Notes under the pieces: generated by a model
Database searches by the model: none
What the model was told of the DNA's origin: nothing
The model's input: the letters and a program-made list of their open reading frames with translations, nothing else
Part shown: positions 6,894 to 13,058 of the stretch, one piece after another
How the letters are laid out: every line of letters starts with the position of its first letter
How positions within the stretch are numbered: the first letter of the stretch is position 1
Virus record (IMG/VR): IMGVR_UViG_3300021088_000019
Location: 1-44,731 of that record
Strand: one strand, 5' to 3'
DNA length: 44,731 nucleotides
Source: a virus
Position numbers and translations under genes: made by a program

Positions 6894-7322
6894 TTACGGC
6901 TTCTCCTTTGCCTCTACCGCTGTGGGCTGCGACAGTTTGCTCACGACCCATTTCCTCATCCGCTCCCATCGCTGTTGCGGTGTTTCGTCTCGCTGCCATG
7001 TACCTTCGTCGTTCTCATAAACCACTTCCTGCGCCAAGCACGTTGCGATGTTGAAAGAGCTTGCCACTTCCTCGGGTTCTGTCGGGTCAAGTTTCTCCAT
7101 GTCTATGCCGCGTGCCCGCCCAAGACTGCCAAGCGCACAGACCTCTCCGTTTTCTTCCAATTCTTCCGCGATCAAAGCCTTCTCTGGCATGGCATCCAGT
7201 GCCGCGAGCAAATCCCTCAAGAACTGCTGGCCACGCTTCCCACGAATCGCACTAGCAACCATCCCGCGCCACTTAATTAGCTGCCAGTTATCAAGGTCGT
7301 CGCAATATCCAGAACGGCTCAT
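6894..7322 (-). CDS. Conserved phage protein of unknown function (142 aa)
   Basis: ATG 7322 overlaps the upstream stop. The N-terminal block SRSGYCDDLDNWQLIKWRG followed by VASAIRGKRGQQFLRDLLAAL is a pattern I know from many phage hypothetical proteins, but no activity is established. The middle is acidic (EELEENGEVCALG), and the C-terminal half is charged and helical. It ends EAKEKP, a boundary tail. Cytosolic. Confidence 0.85.
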   Translation of the reverse strand: MSRSGYCDDLDNWQLIKWRGMVASAIRGKRGQQFLRDLLAALDAMPEKALIAEELEENGEVCALGSLGRARGIDMEKLDPTEPEEVASSFNIATCLAQEVVYENDEGTWQRDETPQQRWERMRKWVVSKLSQPTAVEAKEKP

Positions 7323-7930
7323 TTGCTCTCCCCCGCCCCCGCTATCCCGCTGCTGGCCCGCGCATTTTCGAGGGCCTCCAGTGCAACGTGGGCTGAAATT
7401 AACCCATCGCGCACGGCGTCTAACAACGAGCCGTCGATTTCCTCGGACAGTTCCTCTCGCGCATCGGCTTGGTAACAGGCTTCGAGCAAATTCTTACTAG
7501 CCTCCATCAGTACTTGCACTCCGTCTAGATTATGTGGCTGCGCCTGCGGCTGCGGCGTTTTCTCGTAGGGCTGCTCCACAGGCTGAGACAGCGGCTCGGC
7601 AGCCCCAAAGTTTAGGAGCACATGCCTTGCAAGCGCACGGTCAAAATCCTTGACGTTCTCTGGCAAATCTTCGTAATTATCCGCATGGCGCACATCGCCC
7701 TGTCGTTTCGCTTCGGCTTGATATATACGATGGAAGTCCGCAGCAAGAGATTCTAAATCTGGTAGCGTCCCTGCTTCGCGGGATGATTCCGCCGTCAGCG
7801 CCGCATCACACACTTTCCAAGCGTCGGCCCTTTGCTGCCATGTTGAACCATTTCCCAGGGCTTTCTTGGCTCGCTCCAAAGCTGCTCGCAAACTATCTTG
7901 CTCCCTCTTTTCACCAACCCCGCCACTCAC
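7319..7930 (-). CDS. Hypothetical helical protein (203 aa)
   Basis: ATG 7930 overlaps the upstream stop (ATGA) and its own stop overlaps the next start. The N-terminal ~60 residues are helical, the centre is a Pro/Gln-rich linker (PQPQAQP), and the C-terminal ~60 residues are again helical. The linker contains VEQPYEK, encoded by a 16-bp sequence repeated in the AAA+ ATPase gene. No domain recognised. Confidence 0.8.
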   Translation of the reverse strand: MSGGVGEKREQDSLRAALERAKKALGNGSTWQQRADAWKVCDAALTAESSREAGTLPDLESLAADFHRIYQAEAKRQGDVRHADNYEDLPENVKDFDRALARHVLLNFGAAEPLSQPVEQPYEKTPQPQAQPHNLDGVQVLMEASKNLLEACYQADAREELSEEIDGSLLDAVRDGLISAHVALEALENARASSGIAGAGESK

Positions 7931-8172
7931 GGCTGCACCTCTTTCAATCCGCGTATCGCTCGCGCCAACGGCTCATTTGGATGCTTAGTCCGCTCGCACG
8001 TTTTGTATCCGCCTGGCTCCGATGAGTCAATAATGCAATAGTGCGTCTCGACGAAAGCCGCAACCTCTTCCAATGTGGCATTGCGTATCATTGTCGCAAA
8101 TGCAGGAAGTCCTGCTGAAGTGTCGATACTTGGCCTCATGAACTTGCGCTCCCTTGCCCCTAGCTCGCTCAT
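7927..8172 (-). CDS. Hypothetical protein (81 aa)
   Basis: The start at ATG 8172 (MSELGARERKF) is selected because it overlaps the stop of the upstream acetyltransferase-like gene (ATGA); a longer reading to 8442 would lie inside that gene. A mixed alpha/beta protein with MIRNATLEEVAAFVETHYC in the middle. Function not known. Confidence 0.78.
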   Translation of the reverse strand: MSELGARERKFMRPSIDTSAGLPAFATMIRNATLEEVAAFVETHYCIIDSSEPGGYKTCERTKHPNEPLARAIRGLKEVQP

Positions 8173-8648
8173 GGCTGGACCTCCGCTTCCCACTTGAGCT
8201 TCTTTTGCTGCGGGTGCGTGTCCACCCTTGGCCTGCTCTCTCGGCTCCATTTGCCGCCTCCCGCTTCTCCGACCAACGTAAACCCCGCTGCGCGTAAGCT
8301 GAAGCCGCCCTCCTCGGGCAGCGTGTAGGTAATCAGCTTTCGATAGCCCATTGCCCATGCCGCACGGCGAGCTGCCCCGTAGAGCATCGAATTGGCGTTC
8401 TTTGTGCCATCCGTGCAGGTGCGATTGACTTCGAGCGTCCATCCGTCATCCAACATCCGACTCACTGGCCTGCCAACGATACACACGCCGCGAATGCCGT
8501 CGTTATTCGCTACGGCCAAGCAAAACTTCGCTCCCGGAACAGGCCGATGATGCCGATGCAACTTCTCGACAAACGCATTCGCCTCGTCCAGCGTCACCGG
8601 CACAAGCTCTAAAAAGTTATCGTCTGCCCCCTGCTCTACGCTGCTCAT
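8169..8648 (-). CDS. XF1762-like GNAT-fold protein (159 aa)
   Basis: The features LHRHHRPVPGAKFCLAV, then GVCIVGRPVSR, LEVNRTCTDGT and NANSMLYGAARRAA match the XF1762-type family, which looks related to N-acetyltransferases and is frequent in phages and mobile elements. Its substrate is not known. Full length for the family. The start is ATG 8648 and the gene is coupled to the next by ATGA. It follows the AAA+ ATPase after a 42-base gap without visible features. Confidence 0.82.
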   Translation of the reverse strand: MSSVEQGADDNFLELVPVTLDEANAFVEKLHRHHRPVPGAKFCLAVANNDGIRGVCIVGRPVSRMLDDGWTLEVNRTCTDGTKNANSMLYGAARRAAWAMGYRKLITYTLPEEGGFSLRAAGFTLVGEAGGGKWSRESRPRVDTHPQQKKLKWEAEVQP

Positions 8649-8690
8649 AAGCCCCCTCCCCGCTAACCTTTCGCCTCGGTCGTGCTGAGC

Positions 8691-9719
8691 TCAGCGTCGG
8701 ATCTGTACTTCCGCCGTCCACGCCTGCGGTGCTTTTGCTTGATTGCTTGCCGAGCCGAATCCGATGTCGCCGGGGTCGTACATATTTGATTTCGGCGTGC
8801 TCTTCATCGTCTTGAGCCGCGCGATTACCTGTTCGTAGGGCTGCTCCAAACAGGTCACCGCCACAACAAGCTCTTTCAGGTGGGCGATGGACATTCCCTC
8901 AGTGTTACGCACCCACTGCGCGACGGGATGCTTTTCCACTTCGCTGTCGAGCAGATGCCAGAGGTATTGTTCACGCATCTCAGCGCTGGGCATTCCTATT
9001 TTCACAACTTCATCGAAGCGCGACGGTCGGTTAATGATTCGTGCGCCCAGCATCTCCGGGTAGTTCGTTGTGGCGATGTTCACCACGTTATCGGTTTGAT
9101 GCTCGCCGTCGAGTAGGGCCAGCAAATCGTGCTCGCCGTGCGCGTTGATGATTTCTTCCACATCCTCAAGCACAACGATTAGCGGTCGTTCCGGCTCAAT
9201 CTTCCGCAGTTGGCGCAAAGCGTGAACAGCAAGGCTCGGATGCTGGACGAGTACGACGATTCCGCCCTGTTTAATTAGGTCCTCAACTAGCAGGGCTAGC
9301 GTCGCTGTCTTGCCGGAGCCTGGAGGTCCCCACATCAGAATGCCGCGCTTGTAGAGAATGCCCCGGTCAATGAATCGCTGTTTGCGCTTCCAGAACAGTT
9401 TTATGCCTTCGATGACGCGGAGCGAATTAGAATTGCCCAAATCAATCAGCGTGTCTGTGAGAATTTTCTTGGCAACGAAAAATATCCCCGCTGGTGTTGA
9501 TTCCAAGCAGTACGCGCCGACCGGAAGATGTTCAGTAGTTGGACCTGCCGCCGCATACATTGCGTTCGGCATCACAACCCACTGAGTGTGCTCGGATGGA
9601 ATCTTGCGCCCTTCGCCTTCGGTAGCTTGTGCCAATTCATCGGGGCGCACGTGGCGCTGTGAACGCGGCGGCGCTGACTCCAGAATCTCTTGCAACTCCG
9701 TCATTTCGTTTTCAGCCAT
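8691..9719 (-). CDS. AAA+ ATPase (342 aa)
   Basis: Walker A GPPGSGKT at residues 131-138, Walker B IVVLEDVEE at 181-189, sensor 1 ATTN at 217-220, and candidate Arg fingers in NRPSRFD. The N-terminal ~120 residues form a variable domain. This is the single-AAA+ domain architecture of remodelling ATPases (FtsH/Cdc48/Bcs1 style) rather than a DnaB-type helicase. The partner and target are unknown; position among early genes suggests a role in DNA metabolism or host takeover. The start at ATG 9719 follows GGGAGAAAGC. Confidence 0.93.
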   Translation of the reverse strand: MAENEMTELQEILESAPPRSQRHVRPDELAQATEGEGRKIPSEHTQWVVMPNAMYAAAGPTTEHLPVGAYCLESTPAGIFFVAKKILTDTLIDLGNSNSLRVIEGIKLFWKRKQRFIDRGILYKRGILMWGPPGSGKTATLALLVEDLIKQGGIVVLVQHPSLAVHALRQLRKIEPERPLIVVLEDVEEIINAHGEHDLLALLDGEHQTDNVVNIATTNYPEMLGARIINRPSRFDEVVKIGMPSAEMREQYLWHLLDSEVEKHPVAQWVRNTEGMSIAHLKELVVAVTCLEQPYEQVIARLKTMKSTPKSNMYDPGDIGFGSASNQAKAPQAWTAEVQIRR

Positions 9720-9828
9720 GCTTTCTCCCTTGTGAAAAGTAAAATCCGTGGCCCACTACAAAACTTTGGTGACAAGTGTTTGGTATTAAGCCCAAAACTC
9801 TTGGTCCCGTTTCATCGCTCTAAAGAAG
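9720..9828 (-). promoter_or_regulatory. 109-base intergenic leader before the AAA+ gene
   Basis: One of the few gaps in the early operon. It holds a weak inverted repeat (TTTGG and CCAAA around TTAATA) and two AGTTTTG words, then the ribosome-binding site GGGAGA. No clear promoter elements are seen. It could be a leader, a processing site or an operator. Confidence 0.3.
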
Positions 9829-10143
9829 TCAGCTCCTTGGACTCAAATGCTCTGCCAGCCATTCCTTTGCCTTGCCGCGCAATACGTCCCTGTTCGCGAA
9901 TACCAGTACCCTCCAGCCCATCATCTGCGCCGTGTTCATCTTCTCCGCATCGTTCGACCAGCCGGCGCCGTGCTTGCCGCCGAAGTGCCCGTTGCACTCA
10001 AATCCGATGCGCCGCTCCAAATCCGCCAAATCGAACATCCATTTGCGTGTCTCGCAGAACCTATGCTCCAGCACCGTGTCTATGCCCAGCTCCCGCAGAT
10101 GCGTCTGGAGCAATAGCTGTGCTTCTGTAGGGTCCTTGCTCAA
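9829..10143 (-). CDS. Vsr/DUF559-like PD-(D/E)XK endonuclease (104 aa)
   Basis: The pattern FDLADLERRIGFECNGHFGG, then HGAGWSNDAEKMNTAQMMGW and RVLVF, corresponds to the short endonuclease fold of Vsr and DUF559 proteins: an Asp on one strand, Glu-x-Asn on the next, and a Lys/Asp helix before a WRV strand. Such enzymes nick or cut DNA; in phages they may serve repair, recombination or junction resolution. The usual second acidic/Lys pair is replaced by ECN, so activity should be tested. ATG 10143 overlaps the previous stop. Confidence 0.82.
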   Translation of the reverse strand: MSKDPTEAQLLLQTHLRELGIDTVLEHRFCETRKWMFDLADLERRIGFECNGHFGGKHGAGWSNDAEKMNTAQMMGWRVLVFANRDVLRGKAKEWLAEHLSPRS

Positions 10144-10574
10144 ACCTTCTCTCCAAAGCGGGTCACGCGGTTGTGGTAGCGCTTGTGCCAGTCAGAACAT
10201 ACCCATAATCCACACGCAGCGCAGTCGCAGCGCCTGCCACCAAGCGTCTTTACGTTGTGGTGCCATTCACCTTCATACCAGCCGACTTCGTGCGTCTCAG
10301 CGCATCCCTGACACATTCCCGGCTTCAAATCCTCCACAGTGCCGACAATGCCGTCATGGAACACCTGTAGGACGCCGCCAGCATTGCGATAGACCTCAGC
10401 CCGTCGCTCAAACTTTCCCGCTGGCCCCAAGTATTCATGTCCTTTGCGCCAATACGTCTCAGTCCCCTTGCGCTTGGCTGGCAGGCCCAGACGTGCTCTC
10501 TTACGCTTATTGCGAGCCTTGCGCAATCGGCGTAGCTTTGTTTCCGTCTCGTATATTTCGCGGTCTAGGCTCAC
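10140..10574 (-). CDS. HNH-like zinc protein (144 aa)
   Basis: A basic N-terminus (about 40 residues, many Arg/Lys) precedes a Cys/His-rich C-terminal half: MCQGC, GEWHH, RRCDCAACGLWVC and WHKRYHNR. This resembles the zinc-stabilised beta-beta-alpha HNH nuclease fold, with the HH and terminal His/Asn as candidate active-site residues. GTG/ATG coupling on both sides. It may cut DNA during packaging or recombination, or be a homing-type nuclease; assignment is from the residue pattern. Confidence 0.65.
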   Translation of the reverse strand: MSLDREIYETETKLRRLRKARNKRKRARLGLPAKRKGTETYWRKGHEYLGPAGKFERRAEVYRNAGGVLQVFHDGIVGTVEDLKPGMCQGCAETHEVGWYEGEWHHNVKTLGGRRCDCAACGLWVCSDWHKRYHNRVTRFGEKV

Positions 10575-10756
10575 GCCGTTTTCCTCTTCGGGCAGTTAAG
10601 CGCGTGCTCGATTCCACAATGCTGGCAGGGCCGCTCAGGATTAGCCTCCGACGTATCATCGCCGTAACATCCGCAAGCTGGCAGCAAGCAATCATCGAAC
10701 GGTGTTACCAACCAAATACGCCTGCAAATTGGGCAGCAACTCATTCCAGCGTTCAT
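10571..10756 (-). CDS. Cys-rich zinc protein (61 aa)
   Basis: Eight or more cysteines in pairs: CCPIC near residue 7, CLLPACGC, and CQHCGIEHALNCP near the C-terminus, suggesting two zinc ribbons. ATG 10756 overlaps the upstream stop, and the gene is coupled to the HNH-like protein, so the two may act together. No family name assigned. Confidence 0.75.
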   Translation of the reverse strand: MNAGMSCCPICRRIWLVTPFDDCLLPACGCYGDDTSEANPERPCQHCGIEHALNCPKRKTA

Positions 10757-10893
10757 GGCTGTTTTCTCGAAGGGAGAGAGCGGACCAGCGCGATAAGCTT
10801 GAGCTGCAAATCCAGCGGCACAGGCGCCAAATCCTTTGACCGTATCGGCTTAGCAAAATTGACATGCTTACCTATCACTGGCTTCGAGCTCAC
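10753..10893 (-). CDS. 46-aa protein
   Basis: I prefer GTG 10893 because GGGGAGGT stands five bases upstream; a longer frame from 11001 would overlap the membrane protein gene. The peptide begins MSSKPVIGKHVNFAKP and ends with a short amphipathic helix. Function unknown. Confidence 0.65.
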   Translation of the reverse strand: MSSKPVIGKHVNFAKPIRSKDLAPVPLDLQLKLIALVRSLPSRKQP

Positions 10894-10945
10894 CCGACCT
10901 CCCCACACTCGCTGACCGTCACCGCTACGCCTTGGCCCCCGACCC

Positions 10946-11239
10946 CTACAGAAATAGGTGATAAATCCACCCGAAAAATAATGCGAACAACGGTGCGACA
11001 ATGCTTAAGGCTGCTGCTTCGCCAAACCCTCGCTTCTCTTTTGCATCGCTGCTACTGCTAGTCATAAAATGCACGACTAGACTCAAACCAAGGGCCTGCG
11101 GTATACGCAAAGGCCCTACTCCGAATGTGGTAACTATGAACCATGCCCATAGCTTCACGAGCACGAAACCCGACCACATAACTTCAAATGGAATCAGGAG
11201 CATCAAAGCTAAAAGCTTCCATCCACTTGTGGAGCTCAT
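10946..11239 (-). CDS. Integral membrane protein with 2-3 spans (97 aa)
   Basis: ATG 11239 overlaps the previous stop (TAATG). Hydrophobic segments lie at about residues 8-32 (LLALMLLIPFEVMWSGFVLV), around 36-58 and at 77-95 (ALSIVAPLFALFFGWIYHLF). A short charged loop with DAKEKRG separates the last two. An inner-membrane protein expressed among early genes; envelope modification or exclusion is possible, with no sequence proof. Confidence 0.78.
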   Translation of the reverse strand: MSSTSGWKLLALMLLIPFEVMWSGFVLVKLWAWFIVTTFGVGPLRIPQALGLSLVVHFMTSSSSDAKEKRGFGEAAALSIVAPLFALFFGWIYHLFL

Positions 11240-11505
11240 TAGTAATTCCTCGCAATCGCCCGCTGTATCTCATGGCACGTAATCTCTCGCTGGTCTATGG
11301 CTTCCATGTCTCGCTGGTTCTTGCATAGCCAGTTCACAACGAATCGCTTCCAGTTCCTGCGCTCGTTCGCTTTCTTTGGATTCGCTTCAATCCATGTCTC
11401 CATCTTCAAGATTTCATGCCCTACGCGAACCTGATTGAATACTTGCTGCCAGCGCTCGATATCTGCATCGGTGATTTCGCTCTGAAAGCGCTCAAGGGCT
11501 GTCAA
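11239..11505 (-). CDS. Small helical protein typical of phage replication regions (88 aa)
   Basis: A TTG start at 11505 with AAGGGG upstream overlaps a TGA (TTGA). Residues about 36-62 (KMETWIEANPKKANERRNWK, then RFVVNWL) form the motif often found in small phage proteins next to helicase loaders or primosomal components, where it ends in a W(L/I)N-type helix. I infer a replication-accessory role from this resemblance only. Confidence 0.7.
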   Translation of the reverse strand: MTALERFQSEITDADIERWQQVFNQVRVGHEILKMETWIEANPKKANERRNWKRFVVNWLCKNQRDMEAIDQREITCHEIQRAIARNY

Positions 11506-12137
11506 GACACAACCCCTTTTTCCCGCAGAGCTCCTGAGGTTGACCTTGAAATCTTTAGTGGCTGGCTTTGGGTACGGCTTCTATTCCCGAAGGCTTGTCG
11601 CTGGTCGTACAGACCCACACGGGCCAGTTTTATAGAAGCTTTCTCCCTAAGATATTCGCCAGTGAATACTGAGGTATCAAAATAAAAACACCCCGCCACA
11701 CATTTGCGGTATGCCAGTTCTCGGATTGGTGGAGATTTCTGGACGGAGTGATCTGTGTGGTTAAAAATTGGCCCACTGCTCCAGCCCATCGCTGGCAGAC
11801 GCTGGCCTGTTGCTGAGACGCTCGCGTTCGCGGGGTCCAACCCTCCGACCCTGTCCGTTGGAATGACGAGGGATTTTGGAGCGTCTCGGTAACAAGCCAG
11901 CCATAAAACGCTATCTGCTCGGTTGTTGGCTGGGAAAGCTGCGTAAGGTTGGATAAATGGTAAGACTTCATTGAACCGTAGCGCTCTCTTCGACAAGAGA
12001 CTTGTGACAGGCAACGGGCTACGGTTCAAAGGTAGGGACGCTGCCTGCCACAAATAGCATCCTGTCGCAATAGCACTTTTATAGTAGTTGCGCGTACCTG
12101 TCAATACCAGTACCGCAATATTTTTTCGTTTTTTCAT
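11502..12137 (-). CDS. Open reading frame of uncertain status (211 codons) overlapping a structured region
   Basis: The frame runs from ATG 12137 (weak GGTGAAG upstream) to TGA 11502, which overlaps the next gene's TTG. A frame this long is unlikely by chance, and the overlap is the style of this operon. Against coding: composition is rich in Ser, Arg and Leu without recognisable domains, a sigma70-like promoter lies inside it, a second frame is open for 113 codons, and strong long-range RNA helices cover its first half. I keep it as a weak candidate. Confidence 0.3.
   Translation of the reverse strand: MKKRKNIAVLVLTGTRNYYKSAIATGCYLWQAASLPLNRSPLPVTSLLSKRALRFNEVLPFIQPYAAFPANNRADSVLWLACYRDAPKSLVIPTDRVGGLDPANASVSATGQRLPAMGWSSGPIFNHTDHSVQKSPPIRELAYRKCVAGCFYFDTSVFTGEYLREKASIKLARVGLYDQRQAFGNRSRTQSQPLKISRSTSGALREKGVVS
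11577..11639 (-). other. Second structured segment: 8-bp stem with inner hairpins
   Basis: Perfect complementary arms GCTTCTAT (11577-11584) and ATAGAAGC (11632-11639) enclose a region with CTGG/CCAG arms (11601-11604 and 11624-11627), a GGTC-GACC hairpin (11603-11615) and, on the minus strand, CCTTCGGG with a UUCG tetraloop. It lies downstream of the U-rich run that may end the larger RNA. It may be a separate domain, a processing site or the leader of the 88-aa gene. Confidence 0.45.
11680..12071 (-). ncRNA. Candidate structured RNA with an interleaved-helix pseudoknot
   Basis: Helix P1 pairs 12055-12042 with 12013-12000 (14 bp; the two non-Watson-Crick positions become G-U only if the minus strand is transcribed). 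Helix P2 pairs 12029-12018 with 11982-11971 (12 bp perfect). They interleave, so they form a pseudoknot or are alternatives. A 6-bp hairpin (12000-11985) sits between. Further stems: 11933-11927/11903-11897 (7 bp), 11887-11879/11823-11815 (9 bp), a hairpin at 11807-11770, and 11760-11754/11702-11696 (7 bp) just before a U-rich run (11689-11679). No known RNA family is recognised. Confidence 0.5.
12076..12104 (-). promoter_or_regulatory. Sigma70-like promoter for the structured RNA
   Basis: A perfect TTGACA at 12104-12099 is followed by TATAAAAG: TAAAAG (12081-12076) is at 17 bases and TATAAA (12083-12078) at 15. Transcription would begin near 12070, about 15 bases before the 5' arm of P1. The position inside an open reading frame supports a separate RNA. 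Confidence 0.5.
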
Positions 12138-12157
12138 CGCTTCACCGACCAGTAAAG

Positions 12158-12370
12158 CTACGCCGTCAACCTAAACTCTTCCGCCAAGCTGTACGTAACT
12201 ATTCTTTTGCCGTTCTCGCGCCGCTCGCTCGATGTAATCTGATACCCTGCTTTGCGTAACTCGCTGATGCGCTTGGTCACGCACATGATTCTGAGCCCCA
12301 TCACTAGCTGCGCTGTGGTCTTGGGGCCTGAGCGTAAAGCGGTAAGGACCTGTAGATTTTGGAAACTCAT
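12158..12370 (-). CDS. Winged helix-turn-helix protein (70 aa)
   Basis: Short segments TTAQLVMGLRIMCVTKRISE and LRKAGYQITSSE followed by a beta hairpin (KRIVTYSL) match the helix-turn-helix domain found in small phage proteins where the recognition helix selects a DNA site and the wing ends in Y-S/T-L. ATG 12370 overlaps the upstream stop (ATGA). Because it is immediately upstream of the structured-RNA segment, it is a candidate regulator of that region; this is inference. Confidence 0.8.
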   Translation of the reverse strand: MSFQNLQVLTALRSGPKTTAQLVMGLRIMCVTKRISELRKAGYQITSSERRENGKRIVTYSLAEEFRLTA

Positions 12371-12546
12371 GGACGACCCCCATGCTTGCTAGAAAATTCT
12401 CGGGCAGGAACCTGCGCTAAGGGTATGACTTCCCATCCGAGTTGTGACGCTCGATATATGCCTATACCGTCGCCACTCTTGCTACGCCATTGCGGGAGGC
12501 TGTTCCTGCCTCTATCGCTTGTCATACTTTGGCCATGCAATGTCAT
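12367..12546 (-). CDS. Hypothetical protein (59 aa)
   Basis: The start at ATG 12546 (MTLHGQSMTS) overlaps the upstream stop (ATGA); a longer reading to 12594 would intrude on the neighbour. Contains RGRNSLPQWRSKSGDG and a Trp-containing C-terminal half. No domain recognised. Confidence 0.65.
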   Translation of the reverse strand: MTLHGQSMTSDRGRNSLPQWRSKSGDGIGIYRASQLGWEVIPLAQVPAREFSSKHGGRP

Positions 12547-12752
12547 CGGCTTGGCCACACCCACCAAATCGCTACGCACAGCAGCACACCCCAAAAGAAT
12601 AGCCTGCGCAGCACAGCGCCAGTAACCTCAAAGCCTGGATATTGCCGCTCGTAAATCACCGTGCGTGCTTTCACCTTGGCGTCCAGGTCCAACTCGTTGC
12701 GCTCTAGCTGCTCCAGGCATACGTCTATTTGGACTTTGGTTGGCTGGGTCAT
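12543..12752 (-). CDS. Small protein with a C-terminal membrane anchor (69 aa)
   Basis: ATG 12752 overlaps the previous stop (TGATG). The first ~45 residues are charged and helical (VCLEQLERNELDLDAKVKAR), followed by one hydrophobic segment (LFFWGVLLCVAIWWVW) and a short basic end. This is the topology of a tail-anchored membrane protein. Function unknown. Confidence 0.75.
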   Translation of the reverse strand: MTQPTKVQIDVCLEQLERNELDLDAKVKARTVIYERQYPGFEVTGAVLRRLFFWGVLLCVAIWWVWPSR

Positions 12753-13057
12753 CAGTTCCCTTCCGCCATTTCGCGCAGCACGCTCTCCGGGGTTTCCTTC
12801 CAGAGCTTTGCCGCTATCGAGATGGCTACCTGCTTGTTGACGATGATTTGCATGAGCCTGTCTTTGCCCTCGTTCAGCTCTGAATAGCCTTCTGGGAAAT
12901 CTGTATCCCATTGGAAGCGCGTCTTTGGTTTCGGCCCAGCATTCTCTTTGCGTTTGCGTGCTTCTTCTTCAATCAGAACAACGTGCGCCTTTTCGTCCCC
13001 CCGGCCATTCCTGACTAGGAAGCGAAGCCGTGCCGCCTCTTCTCGTATCGTGGCCAT
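12752..13057 (-). CDS. Hypothetical charged protein (101 aa)
   Basis: ATG 13057 begins one base after the stop of the 407-aa gene (stop codon at 13061-13059). The N-terminal half is basic and acidic helix (EEEARKRKENAGPKPK), and the C-terminal half contains DRLMQIIVNKQVAISIAAKL. Operon partner of the putative recombination protein; its role is not known. Confidence 0.78.
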   Translation of the reverse strand: MATIREEAARLRFLVRNGRGDEKAHVVLIEEEARKRKENAGPKPKTRFQWDTDFPEGYSELNEGKDRLMQIIVNKQVAISIAAKLWKETPESVLREMAEGN

Positions 13058-13058
13058 G

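Noticed and set aside
9872-10915. A 347-codon plus-strand frame opposite the nuclease and HNH-like genes
   Set aside because: Ser/Arg/Pro-rich composition and complete overlap with several tightly coupled minus-strand genes.
11577-11639. tRNA-like reading of the 8-bp stem segment
   Set aside because: No T-loop or anticodon arm fits; only the outer stem has suitable length.
11630-11971. 113-codon frame in the structured segment
   Set aside because: No family resemblance and no ribosome-binding site; its start lies right at the end of helix P2. Kept only as a reason for caution about the 211-codon frame.
12117-12137. AAAAAAC heptamer at the start of the 211-codon frame as a -1 slippery site for the pseudoknot
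   Set aside because: The pseudoknot begins more than 60 bases downstream, too far for a frameshift stimulator.
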